Of a DNA stretch of 64,000 bases, positions 43,973 to 53,960 are shown in pieces. The translations under genes and the position numbers were made by a program. The notes under the pieces were generated by a model. It searched no databases. It was given only the letters and a program-made list of their open reading frames with translations, and was not told the DNA's origin. The DNA comes from Novosphingobium panipatense (lineage in GTDB: Bacteria; Pseudomonadota; Alphaproteobacteria; Sphingomonadales; Sphingomonadaceae), in assembly GCF_002149965.1 (NCBI RefSeq), contig NZ_MSQB01000007.1:1-64000 (forward strand). The letters are read 5' to 3'. Within the stretch, counting starts at the first letter, position 1. Every line of letters begins with the position of its first letter.

Positions 43973-45049
43973 ATGCGCAGCAATCGAAAGCACGCGAGCA
44001 GGGGGGTTAAGTTGTCGAATTCGGTCGTCCCGATCACTGTCGGGGCCAGCAATCTCATTATCTCGAGAGCCCGCGAAGTCATCGATATCGAGGCGCGCAC
44101 GCTGGACAGCCTGGCGGCCTCGCTGGGAACGAGCTTTACCAAGGCCTGTCAGCTGCTTGCCGGTGCCACCGGGCGGATCGTGGTGGCGGGTGTCGGCAAG
44201 TCGGGCCATATCGCCCGCAAGATCGCCGCTACTCTTTCGGCCACGGGATCGCCCGCCATGTATCTCCATCCGGGAGAAGCGGCGCACGGCGATCTCGGCA
44301 TGGTGGTCGAAGGCGACGTGGTTCTGGCCATCTCGAATTCGGGCAATACCGCCGAACTCCCGGTCCTTTTCGATCACGCGGAACGCTGCGGCATTCCCGT
44401 GGTGGGCATGACCTCCTACGCCGATTCGCTGGTTGAGCGCCGTTCCGACGTCTGCGTCCTGCTGCCGATCGCGACCGAGGCCTGCTCGGCCAATATCGCG
44501 CCGACCAGCTCGACCACGCAGCAGCTAGCGCTGGGCGATGCGATCGCCATGGTCCTCATGGACATGCAGGGCGTCTCGCGCGAAAGCCTGAAGGCGCTGC
44601 ATCCCGGCGGTTCCATCGGCCTGCGGCTCGCCTCGGTCAGCCAGCTCATGCATGGCACCGACAAGCTGCCGCTCGTCGATCTCCACCTGTCGATGGATGC
44701 GGTGATCACCTGCATGACCTCGATGGGCTTCGGCATCGCCGGCGTCGTCGATTCCGCAGGCAGGCTGGCCGGCATCATCACCGACGGCGATTTGCGGCGC
44801 CATTTCAAGGTGCTGGATCAGGTCTGCGCGCGTGACGTCATGACGCCGCAGCCCAAGATGCTGCGCGCCGACATGGCGGCAGAGGATGCGCTGCGCTTCC
44901 TCAACGATGCGCAGATCACCTGCGCCTTCGTGGTGGGTGACGACGGCCCGCACTGCGCTGTCGTCGAGGACGAGATGGTGGCCACGATCAACCAGATCCC
45001 GGTCGGCATCATCCACGTTCATGACTTCCTGCGCTCGGGGCTGAGCTGA
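43973..45049 (+). CDS. kpsF: Arabinose-5-phosphate isomerase (KpsF/GutQ family)
   Basis: The 358-aa protein interconverts ribulose-5-phosphate and arabinose-5-phosphate, the first step to Kdo. It has a SIS domain (GRIVVAGVGKSGHIARKIAA; YLHPGEAAHGDLGMV; SNSGNTAELP) and two C-terminal CBS repeats (around SMDAVITCMTSMGFGIAGVV and DVMTPQPKMLRAD). The KpsF name is preferred because of the KpsC-like neighbour. The 232 bp upstream show no gene and are AT-rich, probably the promoter. Confidence 0.93.
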   Translation: MRSNRKHASRGVKLSNSVVPITVGASNLIISRAREVIDIEARTLDSLAASLGTSFTKACQLLAGATGRIVVAGVGKSGHIARKIAATLSATGSPAMYLHPGEAAHGDLGMVVEGDVVLAISNSGNTAELPVLFDHAERCGIPVVGMTSYADSLVERRSDVCVLLPIATEACSANIAPTSSTTQQLALGDAIAMVLMDMQGVSRESLKALHPGGSIGLRLASVSQLMHGTDKLPLVDLHLSMDAVITCMTSMGFGIAGVVDSAGRLAGIITDGDLRRHFKVLDQVCARDVMTPQPKMLRADMAAEDALRFLNDAQITCAFVVGDDGPHCAVVEDEMVATINQIPVGIIHVHDFLRSGLS

Positions 45050-45056
45050 ACCTTTC

Positions 45057-45866
45057 GTGACATCTTCCAGTTTTGCCATCGTCATCCCGGCGCGCTTCGC
45101 GTCGAGCCGGTATCCCGGCAAGCCGCTCGTGCGCCTGGCAGGCGCCACCGGTGAAGAGCGCAGCCTGATCCGTCGAAGCTGGGACTGCGCCATGGGCGTC
45201 CCCGGCGCGGCGGGCGTCTGGGTCGCCACCGATGACGAGCGGATCGCCGCTGAAGTGGAGAGCTTCGGCGGGCAGGTGGTGATGACCTCGCCCGACTGCG
45301 CCAACGGCACCGAGCGCTGCGCCGAGGCGATTGCGAAGCTGGGGCCCGTGGCCGACGTCGTCGTCAATCTGCAAGGCGATGCGCCTCTCTCCCCGGCGGG
45401 CGTCGTGCCTGCACTGGTCGAGCGGCTCCATCAGGACCCCGATGCGATCATGGCCACCCCGGCCGTGCGGGCCTCCCGCTCGGTCTATGCGCACCTTGTC
45501 CAGGACCAGGCCGAAGGGCGCGTGGGCGGGACGACGGCGGTGATCGACGGTCGCGGCCGTGCGCTCTACTTTTCGAAGCGCGTGCTGCCTTATCTTCCAG
45601 CGGAGGCCGCCGCGCGGGAGTTCCCGCCGGTCCACCTGCACCTCGGGCTCTATGCCTACCGGCGCGAGGCGCTGGAGCGCTATGTCGCCGCACCGCCCTG
45701 CGAGCTGGAACTGCTGGAGGGGCTGGAGCAGTTGCGCTTTCTCGATCTCGGCCTGCCGGTTTCGGTGGTGACGCTCGATCCGCTGTCGTGGGATGCGATC
45801 GAGCTGAACAACCCCGGCGACAAACCGGTGATCGAGCGCATTCTCAAGGAACGCGGCATCATCTGA
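45057..45866 (+). CDS. kdsB: 3-deoxy-manno-octulosonate cytidylyltransferase
   Basis: This 269-aa enzyme activates Kdo with CTP. It has AIVIPARFASSRYPGKPL, VVNLQGDAPLSP, PAVRASRSVYAHLVQDQ and HLGLYAYRREAL. The start is GTG, seven bases after the kpsF stop, so they form one unit. Length is close to that of E. coli KdsB. Confidence 0.93.
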   Translation: MTSSSFAIVIPARFASSRYPGKPLVRLAGATGEERSLIRRSWDCAMGVPGAAGVWVATDDERIAAEVESFGGQVVMTSPDCANGTERCAEAIAKLGPVADVVVNLQGDAPLSPAGVVPALVERLHQDPDAIMATPAVRASRSVYAHLVQDQAEGRVGGTTAVIDGRGRALYFSKRVLPYLPAEAAAREFPPVHLHLGLYAYRREALERYVAAPPCELELLEGLEQLRFLDLGLPVSVVTLDPLSWDAIELNNPGDKPVIERILKERGII

Positions 45867-45886
45867 TGCTCTTGGGCCTGATGCTT

Positions 45887-45911
45887 CCGGGGCGGTGAAT
45901 GACCGCCCCGG
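45887..45911. terminator. Bidirectional hairpin between kdsB and kdsA
   Basis: CCGGGGCGGT and ACCGCCCCGG form a perfect 10-bp stem with a five-base loop in the 54-bp gap between two convergent stops. TCTTCC follows on the plus strand. Role inferred from position. Confidence 0.72.
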
Positions 45912-45920
45912 TCTTCCACC

Positions 45921-46763
45921 TCAATCGATATCGAGCGGCGGGAAGGCCTTGACCAGCCTGTCGATGGCCTGAACCTGTTCGAGATAGGCACGCAGCCGGT
46001 CCAGCGGCAGGGCGCAAGGACCATCGCAAAGCGCCTTGTCGGGATCGGGGTGCGCCTCCAGGAACAGCCCGGCTATGCCGAGCGCCATGCCGGCCCGAGT
46101 GAGCGCCGCTGCCTGGGTGCGGCGGCCGTCGGCGCTGTCGGGGCGCCCGCCGGGCCGCTGAAGCGCATGGGTGGCGTCGAAGACGACCGGCGCCATGGCC
46201 TTCATCTCGTCCATCCCCAGCATGTCGACGACGAGATTGTTGTAGCCGAACGAGGAGCCGCGCTCGCAGAGGAGCACCTGGCCGTTCCCCGCCTCTTCGC
46301 ACTTGCGGATGATATGGCGCATTTCCTGAGGTGCCAAGAACTGCGGCTTCTTCACATTGATGACCTTGCCGGTGCGGGCCAGCGCGACGACGAGATCGGT
46401 CTGCCGCGCCAGAAAGGCGGGAAGCTGGAGAATATCCGCCACTTCCGCCACGGCCTGCGCCTGGAATGGCTCGTGGACGTCGGTGAGGACGGGCACCCCG
46501 AACCGGTCCTTCACTTCCGCCAGGATGCTCATGCCCTCTTCCAGTCCGGGGCCGCGGAACGATGAAATCGAAGAGCGGTTGGCCTTGTCGAAGCTGGCCT
46601 TGAAGACATAGGGAATGCCGAGGTCGCCGGTCACCCGCACGAACTCCGCCGCCACCTCCATCACCGCCTCGCGGCTTTCCATCACGTTCATTCCGCCGAT
46701 CAGCACGAAGGGGCGGTCGTTGGCGAAAGTAAGGTGCGGGAGCAGCGAAACGGAGGGAATCAT
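45921..46763 (-). CDS. kdsA: 3-deoxy-8-phosphooctulonate (Kdo-8-P) synthase
   Basis: The 280-aa enzyme condenses arabinose-5-phosphate and phosphoenolpyruvate. It has [62 protein letters not shown] and [16 protein letters not shown]. It converges with kdsB, so it is transcribed separately from kpsF-kdsB. A kdsC phosphatase gene is not recognisable in this window. Confidence 0.95.
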   Translation of the reverse strand: MIPSVSLLPHLTFANDRPFVLIGGMNVMESREAVMEVAAEFVRVTGDLGIPYVFKASFDKANRSSISSFRGPGLEEGMSILAEVKDRFGVPVLTDVHEPFQAQAVAEVADILQLPAFLARQTDLVVALARTGKVINVKKPQFLAPQEMRHIIRKCEEAGNGQVLLCERGSSFGYNNLVVDMLGMDEMKAMAPVVFDATHALQRPGGRPDSADGRRTQAAALTRAGMALGIAGLFLEAHPDPDKALCDGPCALPLDRLRAYLEQVQAIDRLVKAFPPLDID

Positions 46764-46969
46764 GGCGCAGGTCTGTCCTCTTCGATGAAGGGGTGGCCGT
46801 CGCCGGGGCGGGGAGCGTCGTCAAGCGCAATTCGCCAAGTTCCGGCATGTCCCACACTTCGTCACGATGCACACTGTGGCTTTCCTCTAAAGGAGGGTTC
46901 GCGAACCGGCCGAGCGCGGCTATTCAGGAACGCGTCAGCTCGTTCCACGGACTCACGAGGTTTTCATAA

Positions 46970-47788
46970 ATGCCCCACCCTCTCGGCATAGACATGCGCA
47001 CGGTTGCGGGCATGGACCCGGTCGATCACGTCCGCCTTGCAGCGGAAATGGGCTGCAAGGCCGTGTCGATGGGGCTGGAGCAGAAGCCCGGCCGGTCCGG
47101 GGAGCGGCAGGGCGGCTATGCGCCCTGGTCCCTGCGCACGGATCCTGCGCTTCGCCGCGAGGTCAAGGCGGCGCTGGCAGACGGCGGGCTGCGCATCGGC
47201 CTGGGCGAGGGCATCGAGGCTTCGGCCACCGTAGCGCCGGGGGATCATGCGCCAGATCTCGATCTCTTCGCGCAGCTCGGCACCCGCCGTATCGGTGCGC
47301 GCGACAACGGGCTCGAACGCGAGAGGGCCTTCGATTACATGGCCCGCCTTGCCGAGATGGCGCGCGAGCGCGACATGGATTTCGCCTTCGAATTCTCGCC
47401 GGTGATGACGCTGCGCACCCTTCAGGAGGCGCTCGCCCTCGTCGCGCACATCGGTGAGGAGCGCGTGAGCGTGACGGTGGACGCCATGCATTTCCTCCGA
47501 TCCGGCGGTGTCGCGCGCGAACTGGCGGAACTCGATGCGGCGCTCATCGGCCATGTCCGGCTTTGCGATGCCGCGCTCAAGTCTCAGGGCGACTACAGGA
47601 TCGAGGCGGAAGAAAACCGCCTGATTCCCGGAGAAGGCGAACTGCCGCTGCGTGAATTCGTGGATGCCCTCCCGCGCGGCAAGACGCTGGGTCTCGACCT
47701 CTCGCTGCCGCAGGCGGCGCTCGGCGTGGAGGCGGCGCGGGACTATCTGGTGGAAGTGGTCGCCCGCACACGGGCCTTGCTGGCTTGA
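46970..47788 (+). CDS. Sugar-phosphate isomerase/epimerase-like TIM barrel
   Basis: The 272-aa protein resembles the AP_endonuc_2/xylose-isomerase-like TIM barrels: VDHVRLAAEMGCKAVSMGLE, RRIGARDNGLERERAFDYMA, DFAFEFSPVM, VSVTVDAMHFLRSGG, IGHVRLCDAAL. The metal-binding residues are plausibly the Glu, Asp and His in these strands. Substrate unknown. It converges with the GMC oxidoreductase gene with 7 bp between stops. Confidence 0.8.
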   Translation: MPHPLGIDMRTVAGMDPVDHVRLAAEMGCKAVSMGLEQKPGRSGERQGGYAPWSLRTDPALRREVKAALADGGLRIGLGEGIEASATVAPGDHAPDLDLFAQLGTRRIGARDNGLERERAFDYMARLAEMARERDMDFAFEFSPVMTLRTLQEALALVAHIGEERVSVTVDAMHFLRSGGVARELAELDAALIGHVRLCDAALKSQGDYRIEAEENRLIPGEGELPLREFVDALPRGKTLGLDLSLPQAALGVEAARDYLVEVVARTRALLA

Positions 47789-47795
47789 GAAATAT

Positions 47796-49385
47796 CTAAC
47801 GCGCGTCCGCCAGAATCATCTCCGCGCCTTTCTCGGCAATCATCATCGTCGGCGCATTGGTGTTGCCCGAAGTGATCGTCGGCATGACCGAGGCATCGAC
47901 GACGCGCAGGCCCCCGATCCCGGCAACACGTAAGCGGGCATCGACCACGCTGCCCATGGCCGCCGTTCCCACAGGATGGAAGATGGTCGTTCCGATCGCG
48001 CCCGCCGCGCGCTGCAAGTCTTCCTCGCTCTGGAAATCGGAACCCGGGCGCATTTCCTGCGGGGCATAGCGGGCAAGGGCAGGACGGGCGACGATCTCGC
48101 GCGTCAGCCGGATCGACTGGGCGGCTACCGTGCGGTCCTCATCGGCGGCGAGATAGTTCGGACGAATGCTGGGCGGCGCCTTGTGATCGGCACCGGTCAC
48201 ATGCGTGCTGCCCCGGCTTTGCGGCCGCAAGTTGCAGACGCTGGCGGTGAAGGCCGGAAACGGGTCCAGCCCGCCGCCGAAGGCTTCAAGGCTGAGCGGC
48301 TGGACGTGATATTCGAGGTTCGGCGTGGCATAATGCGGATGGCTGCGGGTGAAGACACCGAGCTGGCTGGGCGCCATCGCCATGGGGCCGCTGCGGCGCA
48401 GGGCATATTCCAGGCCGATCAGCGCCTTTCCGAAAAGACTGGCGGCGCGCCGGTTGAGCGTGGAAACGCCGGTGACCTGCCACGCGCAGCGCAGTTGCAG
48501 GTGGTCCTGCAGATTTTCGCCCACTTGCGGCCGGTCCAGCAGCGTTTCGATGCCGAGGCCTGACAACCTCTGGGCGCAGCCGATGCCGCTGCGTTCGAGG
48601 ATCGCAGGCGAGCCGATGGCGCCCGCGGAAAGGATGACCTCGTTTCCTGCCCGCGCCGTCAGGGATCGATCGCCCAGGCGATAGGCCACGCCTGCCGCGC
48701 GTCCGCCTTCGAAAAGGACCCGCTCGACCTCCGCTCCGGTTATCACCTTCAGGTTCGCGCGGCTGCGGACGGGCTTCAGAAAGGCGTCGGCCGCGCTCCA
48801 GCGCCAGCCCTTGCGCTGGGTGACCTGAAAGAAACCGGAACCTTCGTTGTCTCCGCAATTGAAATCGGACACCGGCGCGATGCCCTGTTCGCCGCAGGCC
48901 TGCCGGAATGCTTCCAGGATATCCCAGCGCAACCGCTGTTTTTCGACCCGGATCTCGCCGCCGCTGCCATGGTATGGGCCGGGGCCTTCGTAATGATCCT
49001 CGGCCCTGGTGAAATAGGGCAGGACGTCTTCCCAGCCCCATCCCGGATTGCCCGCCTGCCGCCACTGGTCGTAATCGGCGGCCTGGCCGCGCATGTAGAT
49101 CATGCCGTTGATCGAGGAGCAGCCGCCCAGCACCCGCCCGCGCGGATACTTCAGGCTGCGGCCATTGAGGCCCGCCTCCGCATCGGTGGAAAGGCACCAG
49201 TCGGTACGCGGGTTGCCGATGCAATAGAGATAGCCGACCGGAACGCGGATCCAGATGTAGTTGTCCCTGCCGCCTGCTTCGAGCAGCAGGACGCGGCGGC
49301 GCGGATCGGCGCTGAGCCGATTGGCGAGCACGCATCCGGCGCTGCCGCCGCCGACGACGATGTAGTCGAACTCTCCCATGGTCAT
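47796..49385 (-). CDS. GMC-family FAD alcohol dehydrogenase
   Basis: The 529-aa protein has the GMC signatures [57 protein letters not shown], and the active-site HPVGTAAMG. The family includes choline dehydrogenase (BetA) and the alkanol dehydrogenase AlkJ. Substrate unknown. It starts 3 bp after a small gene on the same strand. Confidence 0.9.
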   Translation of the reverse strand: MTMGEFDYIVVGGGSAGCVLANRLSADPRRRVLLLEAGGRDNYIWIRVPVGYLYCIGNPRTDWCLSTDAEAGLNGRSLKYPRGRVLGGCSSINGMIYMRGQAADYDQWRQAGNPGWGWEDVLPYFTRAEDHYEGPGPYHGSGGEIRVEKQRLRWDILEAFRQACGEQGIAPVSDFNCGDNEGSGFFQVTQRKGWRWSAADAFLKPVRSRANLKVITGAEVERVLFEGGRAAGVAYRLGDRSLTARAGNEVILSAGAIGSPAILERSGIGCAQRLSGLGIETLLDRPQVGENLQDHLQLRCAWQVTGVSTLNRRAASLFGKALIGLEYALRRSGPMAMAPSQLGVFTRSHPHYATPNLEYHVQPLSLEAFGGGLDPFPAFTASVCNLRPQSRGSTHVTGADHKAPPSIRPNYLAADEDRTVAAQSIRLTREIVARPALARYAPQEMRPGSDFQSEEDLQRAAGAIGTTIFHPVGTAAMGSVVDARLRVAGIGGLRVVDASVMPTITSGNTNAPTMMIAEKGAEMILADAR

Positions 49386-49388
49386 GGG

Positions 49389-49586
49389 CTAGGCTGCCGG
49401 TTTGAGGCGATCAAGCATTCCGCTTCTCACCGCCCCGGCGATGCGCAAAGCCTGCATGGGCGAGGCTTGGGGAACCATGCCGTTAAATTCCTGCAACACA
49501 CTGTCCTCGGCCCGGAACATGGCGAATACACGCGCCACCGAACGCAGTATCGGACGAGTAGAGGGCGGCGCTTCGGCGTCGTTCAT
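49389..49586 (-). CDS. Small protein of unknown function upstream of the GMC gene
   Basis: The 65-aa sequence runs MNDAEAPPSTRPILRSVARV and ends SGMLDRLKPAA. There is no signal or membrane segment. Its stop lies 3 bp before the GMC start, so the two probably share a transcript. It may be a partner or accessory of the oxidoreductase. Family not recognised. Confidence 0.55.
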   Translation of the reverse strand: MNDAEAPPSTRPILRSVARVFAMFRAEDSVLQEFNGMVPQASPMQALRIAGAVRSGMLDRLKPAA

Positions 49587-49730
49587 ACGGGGGCCGTCGA
49601 TGCAGGGGATCGATTTTTCGTCGGGGGGCGAAAGTCGATCCGGGGCGGGAGCGCGGCCAGTACCGCGCTCGGGACACGCTTCCATCGGCGGCTCATTTTT
49701 TCCGTTTCATCGGCCGAGAGCGGTCCGGTG

Positions 49731-49997
49731 TCATGGCTGGGATTGTGCCGGTTGGGGCTGGGCCGAAACCGGGGCCAGATGATCGGGATCGGGACGACTC
49801 CAGACGCCGATGGAAAGCCACAGAATCACGATGGCGATGGCGAAAACGCCGAAGATCGCCGCGAGAATGTGGGGAAGGATCGGCAGACTGCCGTTTCCGA
49901 TCGGCCGGTGGCCCCCCGGCAGGGCGCCACCCGGCAAGGCGCGTGACGTGGCGGATGGAGCTGCATTTGTCGGATTCGTATCGGCCTGATCCTGCAT
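49731..49997 (-). CDS. Small single-span membrane protein
   Basis: The 88-aa frame has a Pro/Gly-rich N-terminal part (TSRALPGGALPGGHRPIG), then a membrane helix (IFGVFAIAIVILWLSIGVW), then a Pro/Gln-rich tail. It lies downstream of two related small membrane genes on the same strand (50133 and 50878). No family recognised. The 144 bp between it and 49586 show nothing else. Confidence 0.55.
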   Translation of the reverse strand: MQDQADTNPTNAAPSATSRALPGGALPGGHRPIGNGSLPILPHILAAIFGVFAIAIVILWLSIGVWSRPDPDHLAPVSAQPQPAQSQP

Positions 49998-50132
49998 ACC
50001 GTGCTCTTCCTCTCCATGAGGATCCTGCGCCGCCCGTGGGGCCGCGTCGGTCCTTCTCGTTTCTCCCGAGCACAGATCACGGCAATATTGCTGCGCTGGC
50101 AAGCTGTTTTATCGGAGAGGGCGTTCCCGAGG

Positions 50133-50339
50133 CTAGCCGCCCAGCGCGTGTTCCTCGGCCGTGACGGGGTACCCCTGTGGCGGAGACTGTTCCCACCAGG
50201 CCCGTGAAATCCAGATCGCGGACATCGCCAGAATGGCAAGGATGAGGCTGGCGATCAGGACATAGCGCACGATATGGGGCGTACTGCCCGAGCGGGCTTC
50301 GTCCTCGTCCAGATGAACTTCATCACCGACGCGTTGCAT
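50133..50339 (-). CDS. Small single-span membrane protein, paralogue of 50878-51141
   Basis: The 68-aa protein begins MQRVGDEVHLDEDEARSGST followed by PHIVRYVLIASLILAILAMS as a membrane span, ending with WWEQSPPQG. It shares the pattern E(V/I)H(L/V)..(D/T)(E/D)AR.G.TP..VRYVL with the gene at 50878-51141, so the two are paralogues. Function unknown. Confidence 0.68.
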   Translation of the reverse strand: MQRVGDEVHLDEDEARSGSTPHIVRYVLIASLILAILAMSAIWISRAWWEQSPPQGYPVTAEEHALGG

Positions 50340-50445
50340 CTTGGCTCTCCCATGGCCCTGAGGCATTTTCGGGAGCGGCTCTGCGGCCGCTGTACATTGA
50401 GGGCCAACCGTATCAACGCCGCAAGGTGGCGCGGGGTTCCCGGGC

Positions 50446-50874
50446 TCAGTGGGGCGAGGCCGGGCCTAGCAGTTCCAGGGTCCGGGCATCGCGCTGCCCG
50501 TCGAAGAAAGCGTCCAGCGCGCGGGTGAAGCGTGCGCCGCCTTGCGCCGCTTCGAACAGGGTCATGGAACTGCGGAATTTCAGGGCATCGAGTTCGCCCA
50601 ATATCGCTTCCGCGCTGCGCTCACCGTGCCATCCGAGCATGACATCGGTGCATTCGTCGAGCCGGTGCCCCAACAAAGGATGGGCAAGGTAGGCGCGGGC
50701 TTCCGGCAAACCTGAAATCGCATAGCGCTGCGATGTCGGGCTCCGGCCCAGTCCGGCGATCTGCGGGAAAACATACCAGATCCAGTGGCTGCGCTTCTCC
50801 CCGCGTTCCAGTTCCGCCACCACGCGGGGGTAGTCGGGGGACTGGGCCTCGATGAAGCGCGCCAGCGTCTCCAT
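50446..50874 (-). CDS. DUF1810 protein
   Basis: The 142-aa protein matches DUF1810: FIEAQSPDYPRVVAELERGE, SHWIWYVFPQIAGLGRSPTS, and YLAHPLLGHRLDECTDVMLG. The activity of the family is unknown to me. It lies between two paralogous small membrane protein genes, with a 3-bp gap to the upstream one. Confidence 0.9.
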   Translation of the reverse strand: METLARFIEAQSPDYPRVVAELERGEKRSHWIWYVFPQIAGLGRSPTSQRYAISGLPEARAYLAHPLLGHRLDECTDVMLGWHGERSAEAILGELDALKFRSSMTLFEAAQGGARFTRALDAFFDGQRDARTLELLGPASPH

Positions 50875-50877
50875 GTC

Positions 50878-51141
50878 CTAGTTCGGGGTAGGAGCCGGCT
50901 CGGGCGTTTGGACGCCGGGCTGGGCCTGCGGATCGACTTCGCCGCGCTGCACGGCTTCGCGCGTATCGGCGGGACCGCCCGTTTCGTCGGGGGCGTTCAC
51001 GGCGCCGACGATCCAGATCGCGGAAAGCGCCACGACCACGAGGACGAGGCTGATCAGCAGGACATAGCGCACGACATTGGGCGTGGCGCCCGCGCGGGCA
51101 TCGGTCTTCTCGACGTGGATTTCCTCGTTACGCGTGTCCAT
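50878..51141 (-). CDS. Small single-span membrane protein, paralogue of 50133-50339
   Basis: The 87-aa protein begins MDTRNEEIHVEKTDARAGAT, then PNVVRYVLLISLVLVVVALS as the membrane helix, and a Pro/Glu-rich tail ending PEPAPTPN. GGGAG six bases before the ATG supports this start over the ATG at 51147. It shares its N-terminal half with the protein at 50133. It is followed by DUF1810 three bases later. Confidence 0.72.
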   Translation of the reverse strand: MDTRNEEIHVEKTDARAGATPNVVRYVLLISLVLVVVALSAIWIVGAVNAPDETGGPADTREAVQRGEVDPQAQPGVQTPEPAPTPN

Positions 51142-51270
51142 CGGCATCTCCCGGCCTGAAAGCGCTCCGATCAGCGCGATCTTGACGTTCTTCCCGAAGG
51201 TCAACGCATCGCATCCCGGCACGTTCCTTGCGGCTTCGGGGAGGTGGCCTGACGCCAGAACCTGACGCAA

Positions 51271-51304
51271 GAAGGGGCCGGATGCACCGGCATCCGACCC
51301 CTTC
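51271..51304 (-). terminator. Terminator after dapD
   Basis: On the minus strand GAAGGGGTCGGATGC and GCATCCGGCCCCTTC pair over 15 bp with one G-U wobble and a 4-nt loop, 22 bp past the dapD stop. The T-tract is weak. Position and stem support termination. Confidence 0.75.
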
Positions 51305-51326
51305 GAAACGCTCTGGCGAGCCCGGA

Positions 51327-52163
<837 letters not shown>

Positions 52164-52322
52164 GTTCGCGTCTCCAGAAAGTCGGCCAAAAGGCAGGTTT
52201 GCAGGCGCGCCTAGAGGGTGCGGGGGGCGAGGACAAGAAAGAAGGACTCGGGAGGCCATAAGCTGAGGCAAATGCCTCTCGTCCCCGCAGAGGGGATTAA
52301 GGGGCGGAGATCGGCGCCAGCC

Positions 52323-53102
52323 TCAGCGTGCGGGCGTGAGCTTTGCCGAATCGATATGCCAGCGCAATTGGCCGGGGCTGGCGCCGTCGACGTCGTTCAC
52401 GCGGCGGACGACGTAAGTGCCTTGAAAGCGCTGTCGCTTGCCATCGTCGAGCGTGGCTTCGACCGTCACCGGAACCGGCTGGTAGACCGAACCGGCACCG
52501 GCGTCGCCCGGCTCCAGCTTGCCGATGGTGACGCGGGTGGAGCGGGTATGGGCGAAGCCTTGTGCGAAAGCTTCCAGGGTCTGGTTCGGTGCCCCGTCTT
52601 CGCCCCACTGCTGCCAGGCTGTCGCGAAATCGCCGGCGTTGAGCGCGGCGTAGTAGCGCTCGACCACGGCGGCGGCGGCTTCCTTGCTTTTGGGGTCGAC
52701 GGCGCATTCAGGCATGGCATCGCCCTTGGACGCAAAGAGCGCGCAGCTTCGCGCGATCTCGTCCTCGATCATGGCGCAGGAGTTGGCGACATTGCACGGC
52801 GGGCGCGTGGCCGGGGAGACGGCACGGCACAAGTCGGCACGCTTCTGTGCGGCAGCGCCGCCGATGTCATCCGCGCAAGAGCGCGGGCCGGACCGGGGGG
52901 CGCCTGGCGCGGGTTGTGCAGCGTCAGGAGGCGCTTGGGTCTGCTCCGGGTTCGTCGCGGTCGCCGAACGCTGCGGGCTGTCGCTTGCCGTCTCGCCCGC
53001 CATCTCGCCCGCCATCTCGCCTGAGGGCGATCCGCAGGCCGAAAGGGCAAGCAGACAGGCCCAGGGCAGAACCTTCCCGAAGGAAATCGCGCGCGTGGTC
53101 AT
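52323..53102 (-). CDS. Lipoprotein of unknown function
   Basis: The 259-aa product has lipobox LSAC (about residues 20-23), a repeated GEMAGEMAGE linker from short in-frame DNA repeats, several Cys that could form disulphides (SCADD, DLCRA, PPCNV, SCAM, SCALF, ECAVD), and a C-terminal NTF2-like region (ERYYAALNAGDFATAWQQWG). The Cys-rich middle recalls cross-linked envelope proteins. I do not recognise the family. Confidence 0.7.
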   Translation of the reverse strand: MTTRAISFGKVLPWACLLALSACGSPSGEMAGEMAGETASDSPQRSATATNPEQTQAPPDAAQPAPGAPRSGPRSCADDIGGAAAQKRADLCRAVSPATRPPCNVANSCAMIEDEIARSCALFASKGDAMPECAVDPKSKEAAAAVVERYYAALNAGDFATAWQQWGEDGAPNQTLEAFAQGFAHTRSTRVTIGKLEPGDAGAGSVYQPVPVTVEATLDDGKRQRFQGTYVVRRVNDVDGASPGQLRWHIDSAKLTPAR

Positions 53103-53212
53103 GATCTTCTCCCGTTCCGGCGGCACTGCTTTGGTGGCACTGCAGCCATGTTCCTCGACTATCTACGCGCGAGGGTGGGGCAAGTGCCCGCCGGAACCGG
53201 AAAAAGAATCCC

Positions 53213-53866
53213 TCAGGGCGCCATGAGTTCGCGCACGAAGCCGATCAGGCCCGTCTGGCGGGCGCGGCGCATGCGTTCGGCGGCAAGGATCTTCTTCACC
53301 TTTTCGAAGCAGGCCTCGATGTCGTCGTTGACCACGACATAGTCGTAACCGTCCCAGTGGCTGATTTCCGAGCGGGCGCGTTCCATGCGAGCGGCGATCA
53401 CTTCCATCGAATCGGTGCCCCGGCCGGTCAGGCGGCGGCGCAGTTCGTCGATGCTGGGCGGCAGCAGGAACACGCGCACGACGTCGCGCTCCAGCTTCTG
53501 GTAGAGCTGCTGGGTGCCCTGCCAGTCGATGTCGAAGAGGTAGTCCTGCCCGTCCTTCAGGCCCGCCTTCACTTGCGCCTTGGGCGTGCCGTAGCTGTGG
53601 CCGAAGACGTGCGCCCATTCCAGGAACTCGCCCTCGTCGACCATGCGATCGAACTCCGCCTTGCTGACGAAGTAATAGTCCTTCCCGTCCACTTCGCCTG
53701 GGCGGGGTGCCCGGGTGGTGCAGGACACCGAGTTGCAGATATGCGAATCGTGTTCGAGCAGCATGCGCGAGATCGTCGTCTTGCCCGCACCCGAGGGCGA
53801 GGACATGATGAGCATGAGGCCGCGCCGGGCGAGCGTGTCGGCGGGATTGTCGGGAGAGTTGACCAT
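53213..53866 (-). CDS. gmk: Guanylate kinase
   Basis: The 217-aa enzyme phosphorylates GMP. It has the P-loop IMSSPSGAGKTTISRML, SCTTRAPRPGEVDGKDYYFV (GMP-binding) and DIDWQGTQQLYQKL. The length is typical. It stands alone on the minus strand between a lipoprotein gene and a hypothetical gene. Confidence 0.96.
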   Translation of the reverse strand: MVNSPDNPADTLARRGLMLIMSSPSGAGKTTISRMLLEHDSHICNSVSCTTRAPRPGEVDGKDYYFVSKAEFDRMVDEGEFLEWAHVFGHSYGTPKAQVKAGLKDGQDYLFDIDWQGTQQLYQKLERDVVRVFLLPPSIDELRRRLTGRGTDSMEVIAARMERARSEISHWDGYDYVVVNDDIEACFEKVKKILAAERMRRARQTGLIGFVRELMAP

Positions 53867-53913
53867 GTGCCCCGATGCCGCCGGTGGCCGCGCAAATCAA
53901 GAGGGTGCGTGTC

Positions 53914-53930
53914 CGTCGTCCCGGACGACG
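53914..53930. repeat. Short palindrome of the GTCGTCCCGGAC family
   Basis: CGTCGTCCCGGACGACG is a compact, loop-poor version of the palindrome at 29118-29148 and of the arms at 59760-59862. It lies upstream of gmk. Confidence 0.6.
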
Positions 53931-53960
53931 TCACTTCGCGTTTACAATGTCAATTCGGGG

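Noticed and set aside
52981..53030. Short GEMAGE tandem coding repeat in the lipoprotein gene as a CRISPR-like array
   Set aside because: Only two or three in-frame units with no spacers; simple coding microduplication.
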